Assembly: GCF_039523735.1 (NCBI RefSeq)
Contig: NZ_BAAAFW010000094.1
Coordinates: forward strand, 62,001-126,000
Length of the DNA stretch: 64,000 nt
DNA from: Tatumella punctata
GTDB lineage: Bacteria; Pseudomonadota; Gammaproteobacteria; Enterobacterales; Enterobacteriaceae
Reading direction: 5' to 3'
Shown in pieces: positions 55,792 to 64,000 of this stretch. The notes beneath the pieces are model-generated. The model did no database searches. It was given only the letters and a program-made list of their open reading frames with translations, and had not been told where the DNA came from. The translations under genes were made by a program, and so were the position numbers. The first letter of the stretch is position 1; each line of letters starts with the position of its first letter.

Positions 55792-55984
55792 AAATAAACT
55801 CCGCAAATCAGCTTTCTAATGCATACCAACATACGCTTTTTTATCAGGAACACACGCGGGGGATAATGATGATCATATTCAGAGAATTTGAATGAAATAA
55901 TACGAAGAACAATCAATTGGTTATAATAAAAAAGCTGACACTCCGGTCAGCTTTTTTGATGGTATGCTACTGCAGTACAGGGTC

Positions 55985-56641
55985 TCAGACTGCCTGACGA
56001 TTATCGTGTTGCTGCCGCCATGCAATCAGATCTTCGATAGTCACTACCGGCATATCATGCTGTTTCGCAAAAGCGATCGCTTCCGGTGCCCGCGCCATCG
56101 TACCGTCATCATTGGTCAGTTCACAAAGTACACCCATCGGTTTAAAACCGGCCAGACGCACCAGATCAATAGTTGCTTCTGTGTGTCCGCCACGGGTCAG
56201 TACACCGCCTTCACGGGCACGCAACGGGAAGACATGGCCGGGACGATTCAAATCGGAAGGCTGTGCATCGTCCGCAATGGCAGCACCTATAGTTGTGATA
56301 CGATCCCTGGCCGATACACCGGTCGTTACGCCCTGAACCGCTTCAATGGTTACTGTAAAGCCGGTACCATAAGCACTGGTATTGTTTTCTACCATCATCG
56401 GCAGATCAAGCTGACGACGACGCTGTTCGGTCATGCACAGACATACAATGCCACTGCCATGACGGATGGTCAGCGCCATCTGCTCCACGGTCATGGTTTC
56501 GGCTGCGAAGATCATATCTGCTTCGTTTTCACGATCTTCATCGTCCAGCACCATCACCCCGCGTCGTTCACGCAGTGCGGAAAATGCACGTTCCACACGC
56601 TGTTCAGGCGTGCCAAATTCAGAAAGAAGTGTCTGATTCAT
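55985..56641 (-). CDS. ribB: 3,4-dihydroxy-2-butanone-4-phosphate synthase RibB
   Basis: 218 residues, the normal length for the stand-alone enzyme. 'MVLDDEDRENEADMIFAAET' holds the acidic active-site loop, and 'RPGHVFPLRAREGGVLTRGGHTEATIDL' and 'CELTNDDGTMAR' complete the site. It converts ribulose-5-phosphate to DHBP plus formate, the first committed step for the xylene ring of riboflavin. An FMN riboswitch lies upstream. Confidence 0.97.
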   Translation of the reverse strand: MNQTLLSEFGTPEQRVERAFSALRERRGVMVLDDEDRENEADMIFAAETMTVEQMALTIRHGSGIVCLCMTEQRRRQLDLPMMVENNTSAYGTGFTVTIEAVQGVTTGVSARDRITTIGAAIADDAQPSDLNRPGHVFPLRAREGGVLTRGGHTEATIDLVRLAGFKPMGVLCELTNDDGTMARAPEAIAFAKQHDMPVVTIEDLIAWRQQHDNRQAV

Positions 56642-56745
56642 GGTAAAAACCCTTTAGTTATAAATGTTACCAGAACCAGGGCAGCTTAGGAGGAATGTCA
56701 GCAAGACAAAAAATAACGGTAAGAACCGGTCAGGTCCGTCAGATA

Positions 56746-56892
56746 TCGTTACCCTCTCCCATCCGGACTATAACCGTCGGCCCCGGAATTACACCGGATC
56801 TGCTGACCTTCAGCCACAGGCTGAAGCGCTCGCGGGCTTTCAGTGAAAACTGATTTACCGCCGGTGGGGAGTTTCGCCCCGCCCTGAGAATA
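56746..56892 (-). promoter_or_regulatory. FMN riboswitch (RFN element) for ribB
   Basis: On the minus strand the leader begins TTCTCAGGGCGGGGCGAAAC and contains CCCACCGGCGGTAAA, GGTCAGCAGATCCGGTG and the closing GGCCGACGGTTATAGTCC then GGATGGGAGAGGGTAACG. These are the conserved stems and loops of the RFN element. It ends about 105 bases before ribB, so binding of FMN probably lowers translation or transcription of ribB. Confidence 0.95.
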
Positions 56893-57078
56893 AGCAAATT
56901 CACTATATCCCCTATTGTAAAAAACGGCAATCACCGGACGGCTAAAAGTTATTAACCATTACTGCGGTTTAATTTATAGGTTTCCCGTTGACGGCTGAGG
57001 GATTACACTTGTCTTATTCAGGAGGCGGCCAGCGGCGGCGCCTCATTCGCTTCAGGGCGACCACCACAGGAATCTGTC

Positions 57079-57363
57079 ATGATTGATGCTAAGAAAATTG
57101 AACAACTCGCCCGCCAGGTACAGGATGCGATGCCACAAGGGATCCGCAATTTAGGCGGTGACGTCGAGAAGAAAATCCGTCAGGTACTACAGGCCCAGCT
57201 TGGCCGTATGGATTTGGTTAACCGCGAAGAGTTTGATGTGCAGACTCAGGTATTGCTGCGCACCCGTGAAAAACTGGCAGCGCTGGAGCTCCGGCTGAAT
57301 GCCCTGGAAGCAGCAGCTTCGGTACCGGCCACAGAACAAAAACCGTCAGAGACTGACGCCTAG
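57079..57363 (+). CDS. ubiK: Ubiquinone biosynthesis accessory factor UbiK
   Basis: 94 residues. An amphipathic N-terminal helix ('QLARQVQDAMPQGIRNLGGD') and a C-terminal coiled coil ('LRTREKLAALELRLNALEA') match E. coli YqiC/UbiK, which binds lipids and helps UbiJ in aerobic ubiquinone synthesis. It is separated from hldE by a strong bidirectional terminator. Confidence 0.94.
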   Translation: MIDAKKIEQLARQVQDAMPQGIRNLGGDVEKKIRQVLQAQLGRMDLVNREEFDVQTQVLLRTREKLAALELRLNALEAAASVPATEQKPSETDA

Positions 57364-57368
57364 TACAG

Positions 57369-57397
57369 AGATACGGGGACCTGTGGTCCCCGTATCT
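57369..57397. terminator. Bidirectional terminator between ubiK and hldE
   Basis: AGATACGGGGAC and GTCCCCGTATCT form a 12-bp stem with a 5-nt loop between the convergent ubiK and hldE stops. Confidence 0.8.
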
Positions 57398-57410
57398 TGT
57401 TGCTGAACGA

Positions 57411-58841
57411 TCAGGACTGACGGCTGGTAATGGTCCTGATGATATTGGTTGTCGAGATACCGTCTTCAAAATTAAGAATACGCACCTCTCCGCCGTTCGC
57501 CACAACCTCTTTTCCCCCGGCAACATCTTCCGGCTTATAGTCACCGCCTTTGACCAGCAAATCCGGTAAAATTTCGCCGATCAGACGCTGCGGAGTATCT
57601 TCTTCAAAGGAAACCACCCAGTCTACAGCTTCCAGTGCCCCCAGAACCGTCATGCGGTTAATCAGCGGATTCACCGGACGACTGCTTCCTTTCAGACGGC
57701 GGGTCGAAGCATCACTGTTCACCGCAACAATCAGCCGGTCGCCGAGGTTACGGGCATTTGCCAGATAAGAAACATGACCGGCATGCAGAATGTCGAATAC
57801 GCCGTTCGTCATGACGACTTTTTCACCACGGGCACGGGCCTGTTCGACCACAGACTTCAGTTGCTGCTCATTCATCACACCAAAGCCGCTGTCCGGACGG
57901 GCATGAATTGCATTTTCCAGCTCAACAGGACTGACTGTCGAAGTACCCAGTTTTCCGACGACCACGCCGGCACCGGCATTCGCCAGGAAACAGGCATCTT
58001 CCAGAGAGCAACCGGCTGCCAGCGATGCTGCCAGCACCCCTATCACCGTATCTCCGGCTCCGGTAACATCATAAACTTCCTGTGCCAGGGTCGGTAAATG
58101 CACAGGATCTTTCCCTGGTTGTAATAAGGTCATACCATGTTCTGAACGGGTGACCAGTAAAGCGGATAATTCATAATCCGCCACCAGCGCCATCCCCCGC
58201 TCAATGATATCATCGACATTACGGCATTTACCGGCCACAGCTTCGAATTCGGACAGATTAGGTGTCAGCAGTGTGGCGCCGCGATAGCGCTCAAAATCAG
58301 TGCCTTTCGGGTCAATCAATACAGGAACCCCGGCATCGCGGGCAAGACGGATCAGCGTCTGTACATCAGATAAGGCACCTTTGGCATAATCGGAAAGCAC
58401 CACTGCTCCGACTTTACCGACGGTTTCCCGCATCCGCTGATTAATCGGCTCAGGGTCAATATTTTCAAACCCTTCTTCAAAATCGAGACGAATTAACTGC
58501 TGATTACGCGACAGAATACGTAATTTAGTGATCGTCGGATGCGTGCTTACCGGGACAAAATTACACCCGACATGCACTTTTTCCAGGGTGCGGGACAGGG
58601 TGGCTGCAGCGTCATCGGCACCGGTTAACCCGATAATTTGTGAAGCCGTTCCGAGCGCGGCAATGTTCATTGCGACGTTGGCCGCACCGCCAGGCCGCTC
58701 TTCTATCGTTTCTACTTTAACCACAGGTACCGGGGCTTCAGGAGATATTCGTTGTGTCGGTCCATACCAGTAACGATCTAACATAACGTCACCAATCACC
58801 AATACACCCGCACGGCCAAAATCAGGCAGCGTTACTTTCAT
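57411..58841 (-). CDS. hldE: Bifunctional heptose kinase/adenylyltransferase HldE
   Basis: 476 residues from MKVTLPDFGRAGVLVIGDVM. The N-terminal ribokinase-like domain ('GGAANVAMNIAALG', 'DVTGAGDTVIGVLAA') phosphorylates heptose-7-phosphate at C1. The C-terminal domain ('TNGVFDILHAGHVSYL', HxGH motif) adds AMP, giving ADP-heptose for LPS inner core. glnE lies upstream, as in E. coli, in the same direction. Confidence 0.97.
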   Translation of the reverse strand: MKVTLPDFGRAGVLVIGDVMLDRYWYGPTQRISPEAPVPVVKVETIEERPGGAANVAMNIAALGTASQIIGLTGADDAAATLSRTLEKVHVGCNFVPVSTHPTITKLRILSRNQQLIRLDFEEGFENIDPEPINQRMRETVGKVGAVVLSDYAKGALSDVQTLIRLARDAGVPVLIDPKGTDFERYRGATLLTPNLSEFEAVAGKCRNVDDIIERGMALVADYELSALLVTRSEHGMTLLQPGKDPVHLPTLAQEVYDVTGAGDTVIGVLAASLAAGCSLEDACFLANAGAGVVVGKLGTSTVSPVELENAIHARPDSGFGVMNEQQLKSVVEQARARGEKVVMTNGVFDILHAGHVSYLANARNLGDRLIVAVNSDASTRRLKGSSRPVNPLINRMTVLGALEAVDWVVSFEEDTPQRLIGEILPDLLVKGGDYKPEDVAGGKEVVANGGEVRILNFEDGISTTNIIRTITSRQS

Positions 58842-59005
58842 TCCAGAGACTCCAGAGCGTGTAAACCAGACTAAAAAATTTTGCCGATAATAACATAAAC
58901 ACCCGCAGGTAGCTGTTATCTGCAAACCAAATCGGCGGGCCGGGTTACCTGCCCTGAAAATAAATCTTAACTATGGCAACAGACAGACGGAAAAGTTGCG
59001 CTGCT

Positions 59006-61846
59006 TTATACGGGTGACTGTGCCAGCCAGTGATGCCAGCTCTGGCTGACTGTCTGCCGTTGTACTGAGTATAAATCCGCAGCAACCGCAGCAGGCAGAG
59101 ATTGCAATGCCAGCTGGTGCAAGGCATCCCGTAAAGTGACATAGGTGGCCGTCAATTGTGCCGCTTCTTCTTCCTGCATAATACCGGCAGCGGCCATCGC
59201 CTCAAAGATCCGCACATTATCCGGCCAGCGGGCCAGTTCAGGCTGACGGGATGCATGACTGAGCACCAGATACTGGGCGATAAATTCAATATCAGTGATA
59301 CCGCCACTGTCAGCCTTAATGTCCCAGCGCCCCTTATGTTTATTCCCCAGATGCTGACGCATTTTTTCGCGCATTTCCCGGACTTCTTTTTGCAGTGTTT
59401 GTGCCTGTCTTGGCAGACAGAGAATATCACGACGGATAGCGTTAAAACGCTCCGCCAGGGCCGGTTCACCAAAGACAATCCGTGCCCGCACCAGGGCCTG
59501 ATGTTCCCAGGTCCAGGCCTCTTCACGCTGATACTGGTGGAATGCACTGAAAGTACTGACCAGCATCCCAGCCGCACCTGACGGACGAAGTCTGGCATCC
59601 ACTTCATATAAAATACCGGAGGCAGTACGGGTGCTGAACAGATGCATAATGCGCTGTGTCAGACGCAGATAAAACTGGCGACTGTCGATGCTACGTGGCC
59701 CGTCAGTCGAAGAATCTTCGGGGCAATCATGCAAAAAAACCAGGTCAAGATCTGAGCTGTACCCCAGTTCCAGCCCACCCAGTTTGCCATACCCCACGAC
59801 TGCAAAACCGTACTGCTGCGGATCACTCAGATGGCAGGGCCGCCCGTAACGGGCAACCATCATATTCCATGCCTGGCGGACCACCATTTCCAGAATAGCT
59901 TCCGCCAGCCAGGTCAGATGATCACTGACTTTCATCACCGGCAGCGTTCTGGCTATATCAGCTGCAGCAATATGTAACTGCTGAGTTTGCTTAAACTGAC
60001 GTAATGCTTCCAGTTGTTGTTCTTCATCATCTGCCGGAATACGCATCAGGTACTGGCGTAACTCATCACGGTAAGCATCGATAGCCGGCGGATGATACAG
60101 GGTGGCAGGATCCAGCAACTCATCCAGCAACAACGGGTAACGAGCCAGCTGATCCGCGACCATTGGTGAAGCAGCACACAGCCGGATTAGATGCGACAAT
60201 GCACCGGGATACTCTGTCAGCAGTTCCAGATAAGTGCTGCGGGTAAGCACGCCGCTCAGTAGCGGAATCAAACGGTGCAGCGTTTCATCGGCCTGCGGGC
60301 CGCCACAGAGCTCAGCCAGCAAACGGGGCATCAGCTGATCGAGAGCCTGCCGGCCACGCGGCCCGATAGTCCGGCGCGCGACGTCCTGCCGGAAATCATG
60401 CAACTGTTTCAGCAGCCGCTGCCGCTGTTGATCATCAAGTCCGGGTGTCAGGGGCTGTAATTCCCCGGCATGATAATCCCCGAGCCACAATTCACTGTAA
60501 TCACTCAGTTCACTCTGTTCTGCGGCCCCCGGGACATCCTCCCCGATTAATTCATCGAAAATAGTACGCACATTTTCCATATGCTGAGCCAGGGTAGTAC
60601 ACAGGCCAGACCAGTCCTGTTCACCCATCGCCCATGACAGCCGTTGCCGGTACAGAGTATCGGAAGGCAGGGTCTGGGTTTGCTGATCATTAATACTTTG
60701 CAACAGGTTTTCCAGCCGCCGCAGCCAGAGATAGGCATCGCTTAACCGGGTCACTTGCTGGCCGGGCAGCAAGCCCAGACTGGCGACAGAATCAAGCGCT
60801 GCCAGCCAGGAACGTTGCTGAAGTGAACGCTCACGTCCGCCACGGATTAGCTGAAATACCTGAACGATAAATTCACATTCGCGGATCCCTCCGGCACCGA
60901 GTTTAATATTATCGGTCAGGCCACGACGACGTACTTCGCGGGCAATCATCCCTTTCATGGTACGTAATGACTGGATCACACTAAAATCAATATAACGCCG
61001 GTAGACAAAAGGCCGCAGCATCTGCTGCAGTTCCTGATATCCCTCATTATCCGACTGTCCCAGGATACGAGCCTTTACCATGGCGTAACGTTCCCAGTCA
61101 CGCCCCTGCTCCTGGTAATAATCCTCCAGTGCAGCAAAACTCATCACCAGCGGCCCGCTGTCGCCAAAAGGCCGAAGGCGCATATCCACCCGATAGACAA
61201 AACCTTCCGGCGTTTGCTGATCCAGCAGTTTAATCAGCCGCTGTCCCATACGGGTAAAAAACAGGGTGTTATCCAGTTGCCGCCTTCCGCCGCGGGTGGT
61301 TCCCGCGGCAGGCCAGGCGAAGATTAAATCAATATCCGAAGAGAAGTTCAGTTCACGGCCACCCAGCTTCCCCATACCCAGAATATATAATGGCTGTTCG
61401 ACACCTTCATGGCTGCAGGGGGTTCCCCATTCGAGACAGCATTGCCGGTAAACCCAGTCACGTGCGGCAATAATTAATACTTCCGCCAGTTCACTCAGCT
61501 GTAACAGGCTTTGCCGGGTCGTCGCCACCGACAGCGATTGCATCCAGGCGATTCTGACCATCATATAACGTCGGAAATGACGTAAGGCCTGCATAACTGC
61601 AGCCTCACTGTCGGTACCTTCCAGCCACTCAGCCAGCCATAACCGATACTGTTGCCATTCATCAGGTGCGGGCGGATATTGTTGCAGTCGCCGCCACCAG
61701 TCCGGATGCTGCAGCAGGCTTTCTGCTACAAAATCACTGAATGCCAGAACGGCGCACGCATCTTCGCCCGGAGGCAACAATGGAAAACCGGGCATTTCTG
61801 CCACTTTCCTGTATTGCTCCTGCATCAGTAAAGGTAACGGTAACAT
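59006..61846 (-). CDS. glnE: Bifunctional glutamine synthetase adenylyltransferase/removase GlnE
   Basis: 946 residues, the E. coli length. Two nucleotidyltransferase domains, each with a catalytic Asp pair: 'LNFSSDIDLIFAW' (removase) and 'LGYSSDLDLVFLHD' (adenylyltransferase). Between and after them are helical PII-sensing regions. It adjusts glutamine synthetase activity to nitrogen supply. It follows ygiF by 38 bp on the same strand. Confidence 0.97.
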   Translation of the reverse strand: MLPLPLLMQEQYRKVAEMPGFPLLPPGEDACAVLAFSDFVAESLLQHPDWWRRLQQYPPAPDEWQQYRLWLAEWLEGTDSEAAVMQALRHFRRYMMVRIAWMQSLSVATTRQSLLQLSELAEVLIIAARDWVYRQCCLEWGTPCSHEGVEQPLYILGMGKLGGRELNFSSDIDLIFAWPAAGTTRGGRRQLDNTLFFTRMGQRLIKLLDQQTPEGFVYRVDMRLRPFGDSGPLVMSFAALEDYYQEQGRDWERYAMVKARILGQSDNEGYQELQQMLRPFVYRRYIDFSVIQSLRTMKGMIAREVRRRGLTDNIKLGAGGIRECEFIVQVFQLIRGGRERSLQQRSWLAALDSVASLGLLPGQQVTRLSDAYLWLRRLENLLQSINDQQTQTLPSDTLYRQRLSWAMGEQDWSGLCTTLAQHMENVRTIFDELIGEDVPGAAEQSELSDYSELWLGDYHAGELQPLTPGLDDQQRQRLLKQLHDFRQDVARRTIGPRGRQALDQLMPRLLAELCGGPQADETLHRLIPLLSGVLTRSTYLELLTEYPGALSHLIRLCAASPMVADQLARYPLLLDELLDPATLYHPPAIDAYRDELRQYLMRIPADDEEQQLEALRQFKQTQQLHIAAADIARTLPVMKVSDHLTWLAEAILEMVVRQAWNMMVARYGRPCHLSDPQQYGFAVVGYGKLGGLELGYSSDLDLVFLHDCPEDSSTDGPRSIDSRQFYLRLTQRIMHLFSTRTASGILYEVDARLRPSGAAGMLVSTFSAFHQYQREEAWTWEHQALVRARIVFGEPALAERFNAIRRDILCLPRQAQTLQKEVREMREKMRQHLGNKHKGRWDIKADSGGITDIEFIAQYLVLSHASRQPELARWPDNVRIFEAMAAAGIMQEEEAAQLTATYVTLRDALHQLALQSLPAAVAADLYSVQRQTVSQSWHHWLAQSPV

Positions 61847-61884
61847 ACTATATTCCCTGTGATATCTGATGAAATGGTCTGATG

Positions 61885-63201
61885 TTATTCGCTGACTTTG
61901 CCCGGTTCATTACCGTTAAGCCAGAACGCTGCCTGGCGATGCAATGAACGCAGCGTCCACGGCAGGTCATGATAACGTTCCTGATGAATTTGCTGTAATA
62001 CCTGCCACCATGGCGCCAGCCACTCATCGACGGCTGTCAGCGGATAGGCTCCGCATAACAGGCAAACCGCCAGTATCTGCCGGTGAATACGCTGAGCTTT
62101 ATCCTGATACCCTGCAGGCTGACTAACTTCAGCCGTGGTGCCTTTTAGTTCCGCCACCACCCGGCCCAGCATCACGTCACAAAAACGTTTAAAAGAGCCC
62201 TGCAGTTTTTTACGGTGTTTCTCTTCCAGTACGGCTTTCCACGGTTGCTCGGTCAGCCAGTGAGTCAGTGCTAACTGGGTTTCTGCCGAGGCAGCAGAGA
62301 AACAGAGCTCCTCAGCAGGGCTGTCAACCGCTGACTGCGCCAGGGTCAGCAATAATTCACGTAACCGGCCAGTGGCTTTACGGGGGATCATGCTGCCAAA
62401 CAGGGTAAACACTTCCCGGATACCTAACAGTATCTCCCGCACCCGCACGCCGGCCTCTTTGTTACCTTCCAGCCATAACTCTTCATGGTATTGCCATTCA
62501 TTCAGCAATACAGACAACATCGTTTGCAGGCCCTGTTCACAGGTCAGTTTTTTCTCTGCCTGCACCCGCGGGAACGGACGGACATTTTTCGGCGGATTTC
62601 CCTGAGCCAGATGATAGCCCCTGGCCGCTTTACTCAGACTGCCGGGCCGCAGTCCGCCGCCGGCAATTAACTCAAAGGCAAATGCCATCAGTGCCTGACG
62701 TGTACCTTTTTTCAGCTCCAGCTCCACTTCAAACAGCGGAGTCTGCAACTCTCCGGCAATGACAGCACCCTGGTCAAAAGCCACTTCAATTTCACTGTCA
62801 CCACAACTCACCAGCCATTTCTCACGGACAAAATCCGTACGGAACAAGGGCTGCAGTCGCTGTTGGAGTTCCGTAACATCAATACCTTCCGGCCAGACAC
62901 TTTCCGGCAATAAGCGAATATCCAGAGTGTCGTCAGCTAAGCTGACATTAAATTCCGGACGCTGATGTAATCCGCCAATCGTCTGGCCGCTGGTTTTCAG
63001 CGTCATTTCATAGTGCTGATTGATACCGCGGATCCGTAACCCCATATCCCAGCGGCGTAACTGATTATCAGGCGTTTCAAAATAGATATTTGCCAAAGCC
63101 TGAGGCGCAGAGTGCTGGTGAGGCCAGCCATTAAGACGGTCTGCCAGTTGTGAGGCAGCCAGCGGACTGGCAATGAACTTTAGTTCTGTTTCGATGGTCA
63201 T
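61885..63201 (-). CDS. ygiF: Inorganic triphosphatase YgiF (CYTH-CHAD)
   Basis: 438 residues from MTIETELKFIASPLAASQL. The CYTH ExExK signature ETELKF opens the triphosphate tunnel domain, with 'FEVELELKKG' later. A CHAD domain fills about 220-430 (His-rich helices such as 'LNEWQYHEELWLEGNKEAGV'). It hydrolyses inorganic triphosphate. It lies upstream of glnE as in E. coli and is divergent from ygiM. Confidence 0.94.
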   Translation of the reverse strand: MTIETELKFIASPLAASQLADRLNGWPHQHSAPQALANIYFETPDNQLRRWDMGLRIRGINQHYEMTLKTSGQTIGGLHQRPEFNVSLADDTLDIRLLPESVWPEGIDVTELQQRLQPLFRTDFVREKWLVSCGDSEIEVAFDQGAVIAGELQTPLFEVELELKKGTRQALMAFAFELIAGGGLRPGSLSKAARGYHLAQGNPPKNVRPFPRVQAEKKLTCEQGLQTMLSVLLNEWQYHEELWLEGNKEAGVRVREILLGIREVFTLFGSMIPRKATGRLRELLLTLAQSAVDSPAEELCFSAASAETQLALTHWLTEQPWKAVLEEKHRKKLQGSFKRFCDVMLGRVVAELKGTTAEVSQPAGYQDKAQRIHRQILAVCLLCGAYPLTAVDEWLAPWWQVLQQIHQERYHDLPWTLRSLHRQAAFWLNGNEPGKVSE

Positions 63202-63383
63202 AGAATCTCTGAATGTCACAATTACTATCAATAAACCGTTAAATTACTCCGCTTCCAGAGTAATCCAGTAAAGACGCACTGTCTTTGATTTGTTAGGCTT
63301 TAGCATCGCCGAGAACAGGAAAGTTCTCATTTATCTCTATACAGCCCCTCTCCAGACTGTGGCATTAAATTTACCCATATACT

Positions 63384-64000
63384 ATGCAAAAACGACGTCT
63401 AATGAATAAACTTACACGCACTGGCCTTTTTTTCCTGGCTTTCAGTAGTATAGCCCCTGCGGTTCATGCTGATACTACCCGTTACATTTCCGATGAACTG
63501 TCAACCTGGGTACGCAGTGGTCCCGGTGACCAGTATCGCCTGGTCGGTAAACTGAATGCCGGTGAACAAGTAACACTGCTGCAGTCCAGCCCGGACACTA
63601 AGTATGCTGAAATCCGCGACTCCCAGGGCCGTACTAACTGGATCCCCCTGTCTCAGCTGAGTGAAACCCCCAGTCTGCGTACTCAGGTACCGCAGTTGCA
63701 ACAACAGGTAAAAGATCTCACTGATAAGCTGGCGAATATTGATACCAGCTGGAATCAGCGTACTGCCGATATGCAGAAAAAGGTAGCGGGCAGTGACGGA
63801 GCAATTAACACACTGAAACAGGAAAATCAGAACCTGAAGAATGCACTGATTGTGGCACAGAAAAAAGTCGATGCCGCTAATGTTCAGTTGGATGACAAGC
63901 AACGTGCGATTATCATGCAATGGTTTATGTATGGCGGTGGTGTAATGGGACTGGGGCTATTAATCGGTCTGTTACTGCCACGTATGATGCCACGCCGTAA
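63384..64000 (+). CDS. ygiM: SH3-domain membrane protein YgiM (3' end outside window)
   Basis: At least 205 residues, running off the right edge. Starts at 63384 and 63402 are possible; the latter (MNKLTRTGLFFLAFSSIAPA) gives a better signal peptide, cleaved near VHA-DT. A bacterial SH3 domain ('DELSTWVRSGPGDQYRLVGK') is followed by a coiled coil (about residues 100-170) and a C-terminal membrane helix ('WFMYGGGVMGLGLLIGLLLP'). It closely follows E. coli YgiM, a proposed envelope signalling protein. Confidence 0.93.
   Translation, partial: MQKRRLMNKLTRTGLFFLAFSSIAPAVHADTTRYISDELSTWVRSGPGDQYRLVGKLNAGEQVTLLQSSPDTKYAEIRDSQGRTNWIPLSQLSETPSLRTQVPQLQQQVKDLTDKLANIDTSWNQRTADMQKKVAGSDGAINTLKQENQNLKNALIVAQKKVDAANVQLDDKQRAIIMQWFMYGGGVMGLGLLIGLLLPRMMPRR

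Noticed and set aside
55964..56689. 241-residue frame opposite ribB
   Set aside because: Antisense to a full-length ribB with its riboswitch; no family resemblance.
56739..56930. 63-residue frame between ribB and ubiK
   Set aside because: It coincides with the FMN riboswitch, whose conserved structure explains the sequence.

Overview
The window is chromosomal DNA of a member of the Enterobacterales. Most genes have clear Escherichia coli orthologues in nearly the same local order: prfC-osmY-ytjA-yjjV-deoCABD; exbD-exbB-metC-yghB-dkgA-ftsP-plsC-parC-mdaB-parE-yqiA-cpdA-yqiB-nudF-tolC-ygiB-ygiC-ygiD-ribB-ubiK-hldE-glnE-ygiF-ygiM. Missing members (yjjU, yjjW/yjjI, yqhC/yqhD, ygiN) and the join between two blocks that lie far apart in E. 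coli suggest a relative outside the Escherichia/Salmonella core, perhaps an Erwiniaceae-type genus such as Tatumella or Pantoea. The sequence alone cannot settle the genus.

Layout. (1) Positions 1-8000 are an accessory stretch: a partial YbjJ-like MFS transporter, an SRPBCC protein divergent from a LysR regulator, a decayed umuD remnant, an LpxO-like hydroxylase, an acid-survival cluster (glutaminase, hdeB, hdeA), a decayed ssb remnant, a frameshifted DUF4160/DUF2442 pair and a scrap of an IS3-type transposase. (2) Positions 8000-16060 are an integrated island at the 3' end of tRNA-Phe. It has a 56-bp duplicated tRNA end, a P4-type tyrosine integrase, an AT-rich C-R-M type II restriction-modification operon with textbook C-boxes, a YaaC-like protein, an LRAT-like NC-domain protein, four unrecognised small genes, and a tandem repeat/palindrome block that looks regulatory. 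A longer degenerate repeat (about 260-325 bp) brackets the island, which suggests that related elements have used this tRNA more than once. (3) Positions 16250-29770 hold a stand-alone PBP2 paralogue, the deoCABD nucleoside-catabolism operon with a DeoR-like operator, yjjV, ytjA, osmY, prfC, ftnA, ylaC and a MocR-type regulator. (4) Positions 29836-38824 hold a MHYT-GGDEF-EAL signalling protein, a citrate-type symporter, exbBD with a Fur-box-like site, metC, yghB, dkgA and a GNAT acetyltransferase. (5) Positions 39053-64000 are a housekeeping block: division (ftsP), phospholipid synthesis (plsC), topoisomerase IV (parC, parE), envelope export (tolC), riboflavin synthesis under an FMN riboswitch (ribB), ubiquinone accessory factor (ubiK), LPS heptose (hldE), nitrogen control (glnE) and ygiF-ygiM. 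An EamA exporter there is interrupted by one in-frame ochre codon.

How genes work together. Glutaminase (ammonia release), HdeA/HdeB (periplasmic chaperones) and possibly the extra PBP2 and LpxO-like enzyme point to survival in acid or envelope stress. The island supplies restriction and perhaps other defence functions. The nearest thing to an undescribed system is the island cargo: a C-R-M operon whose nuclease gene precedes its methylase gene, followed by the YaaC-like gene and the oppositely oriented small-gene block.
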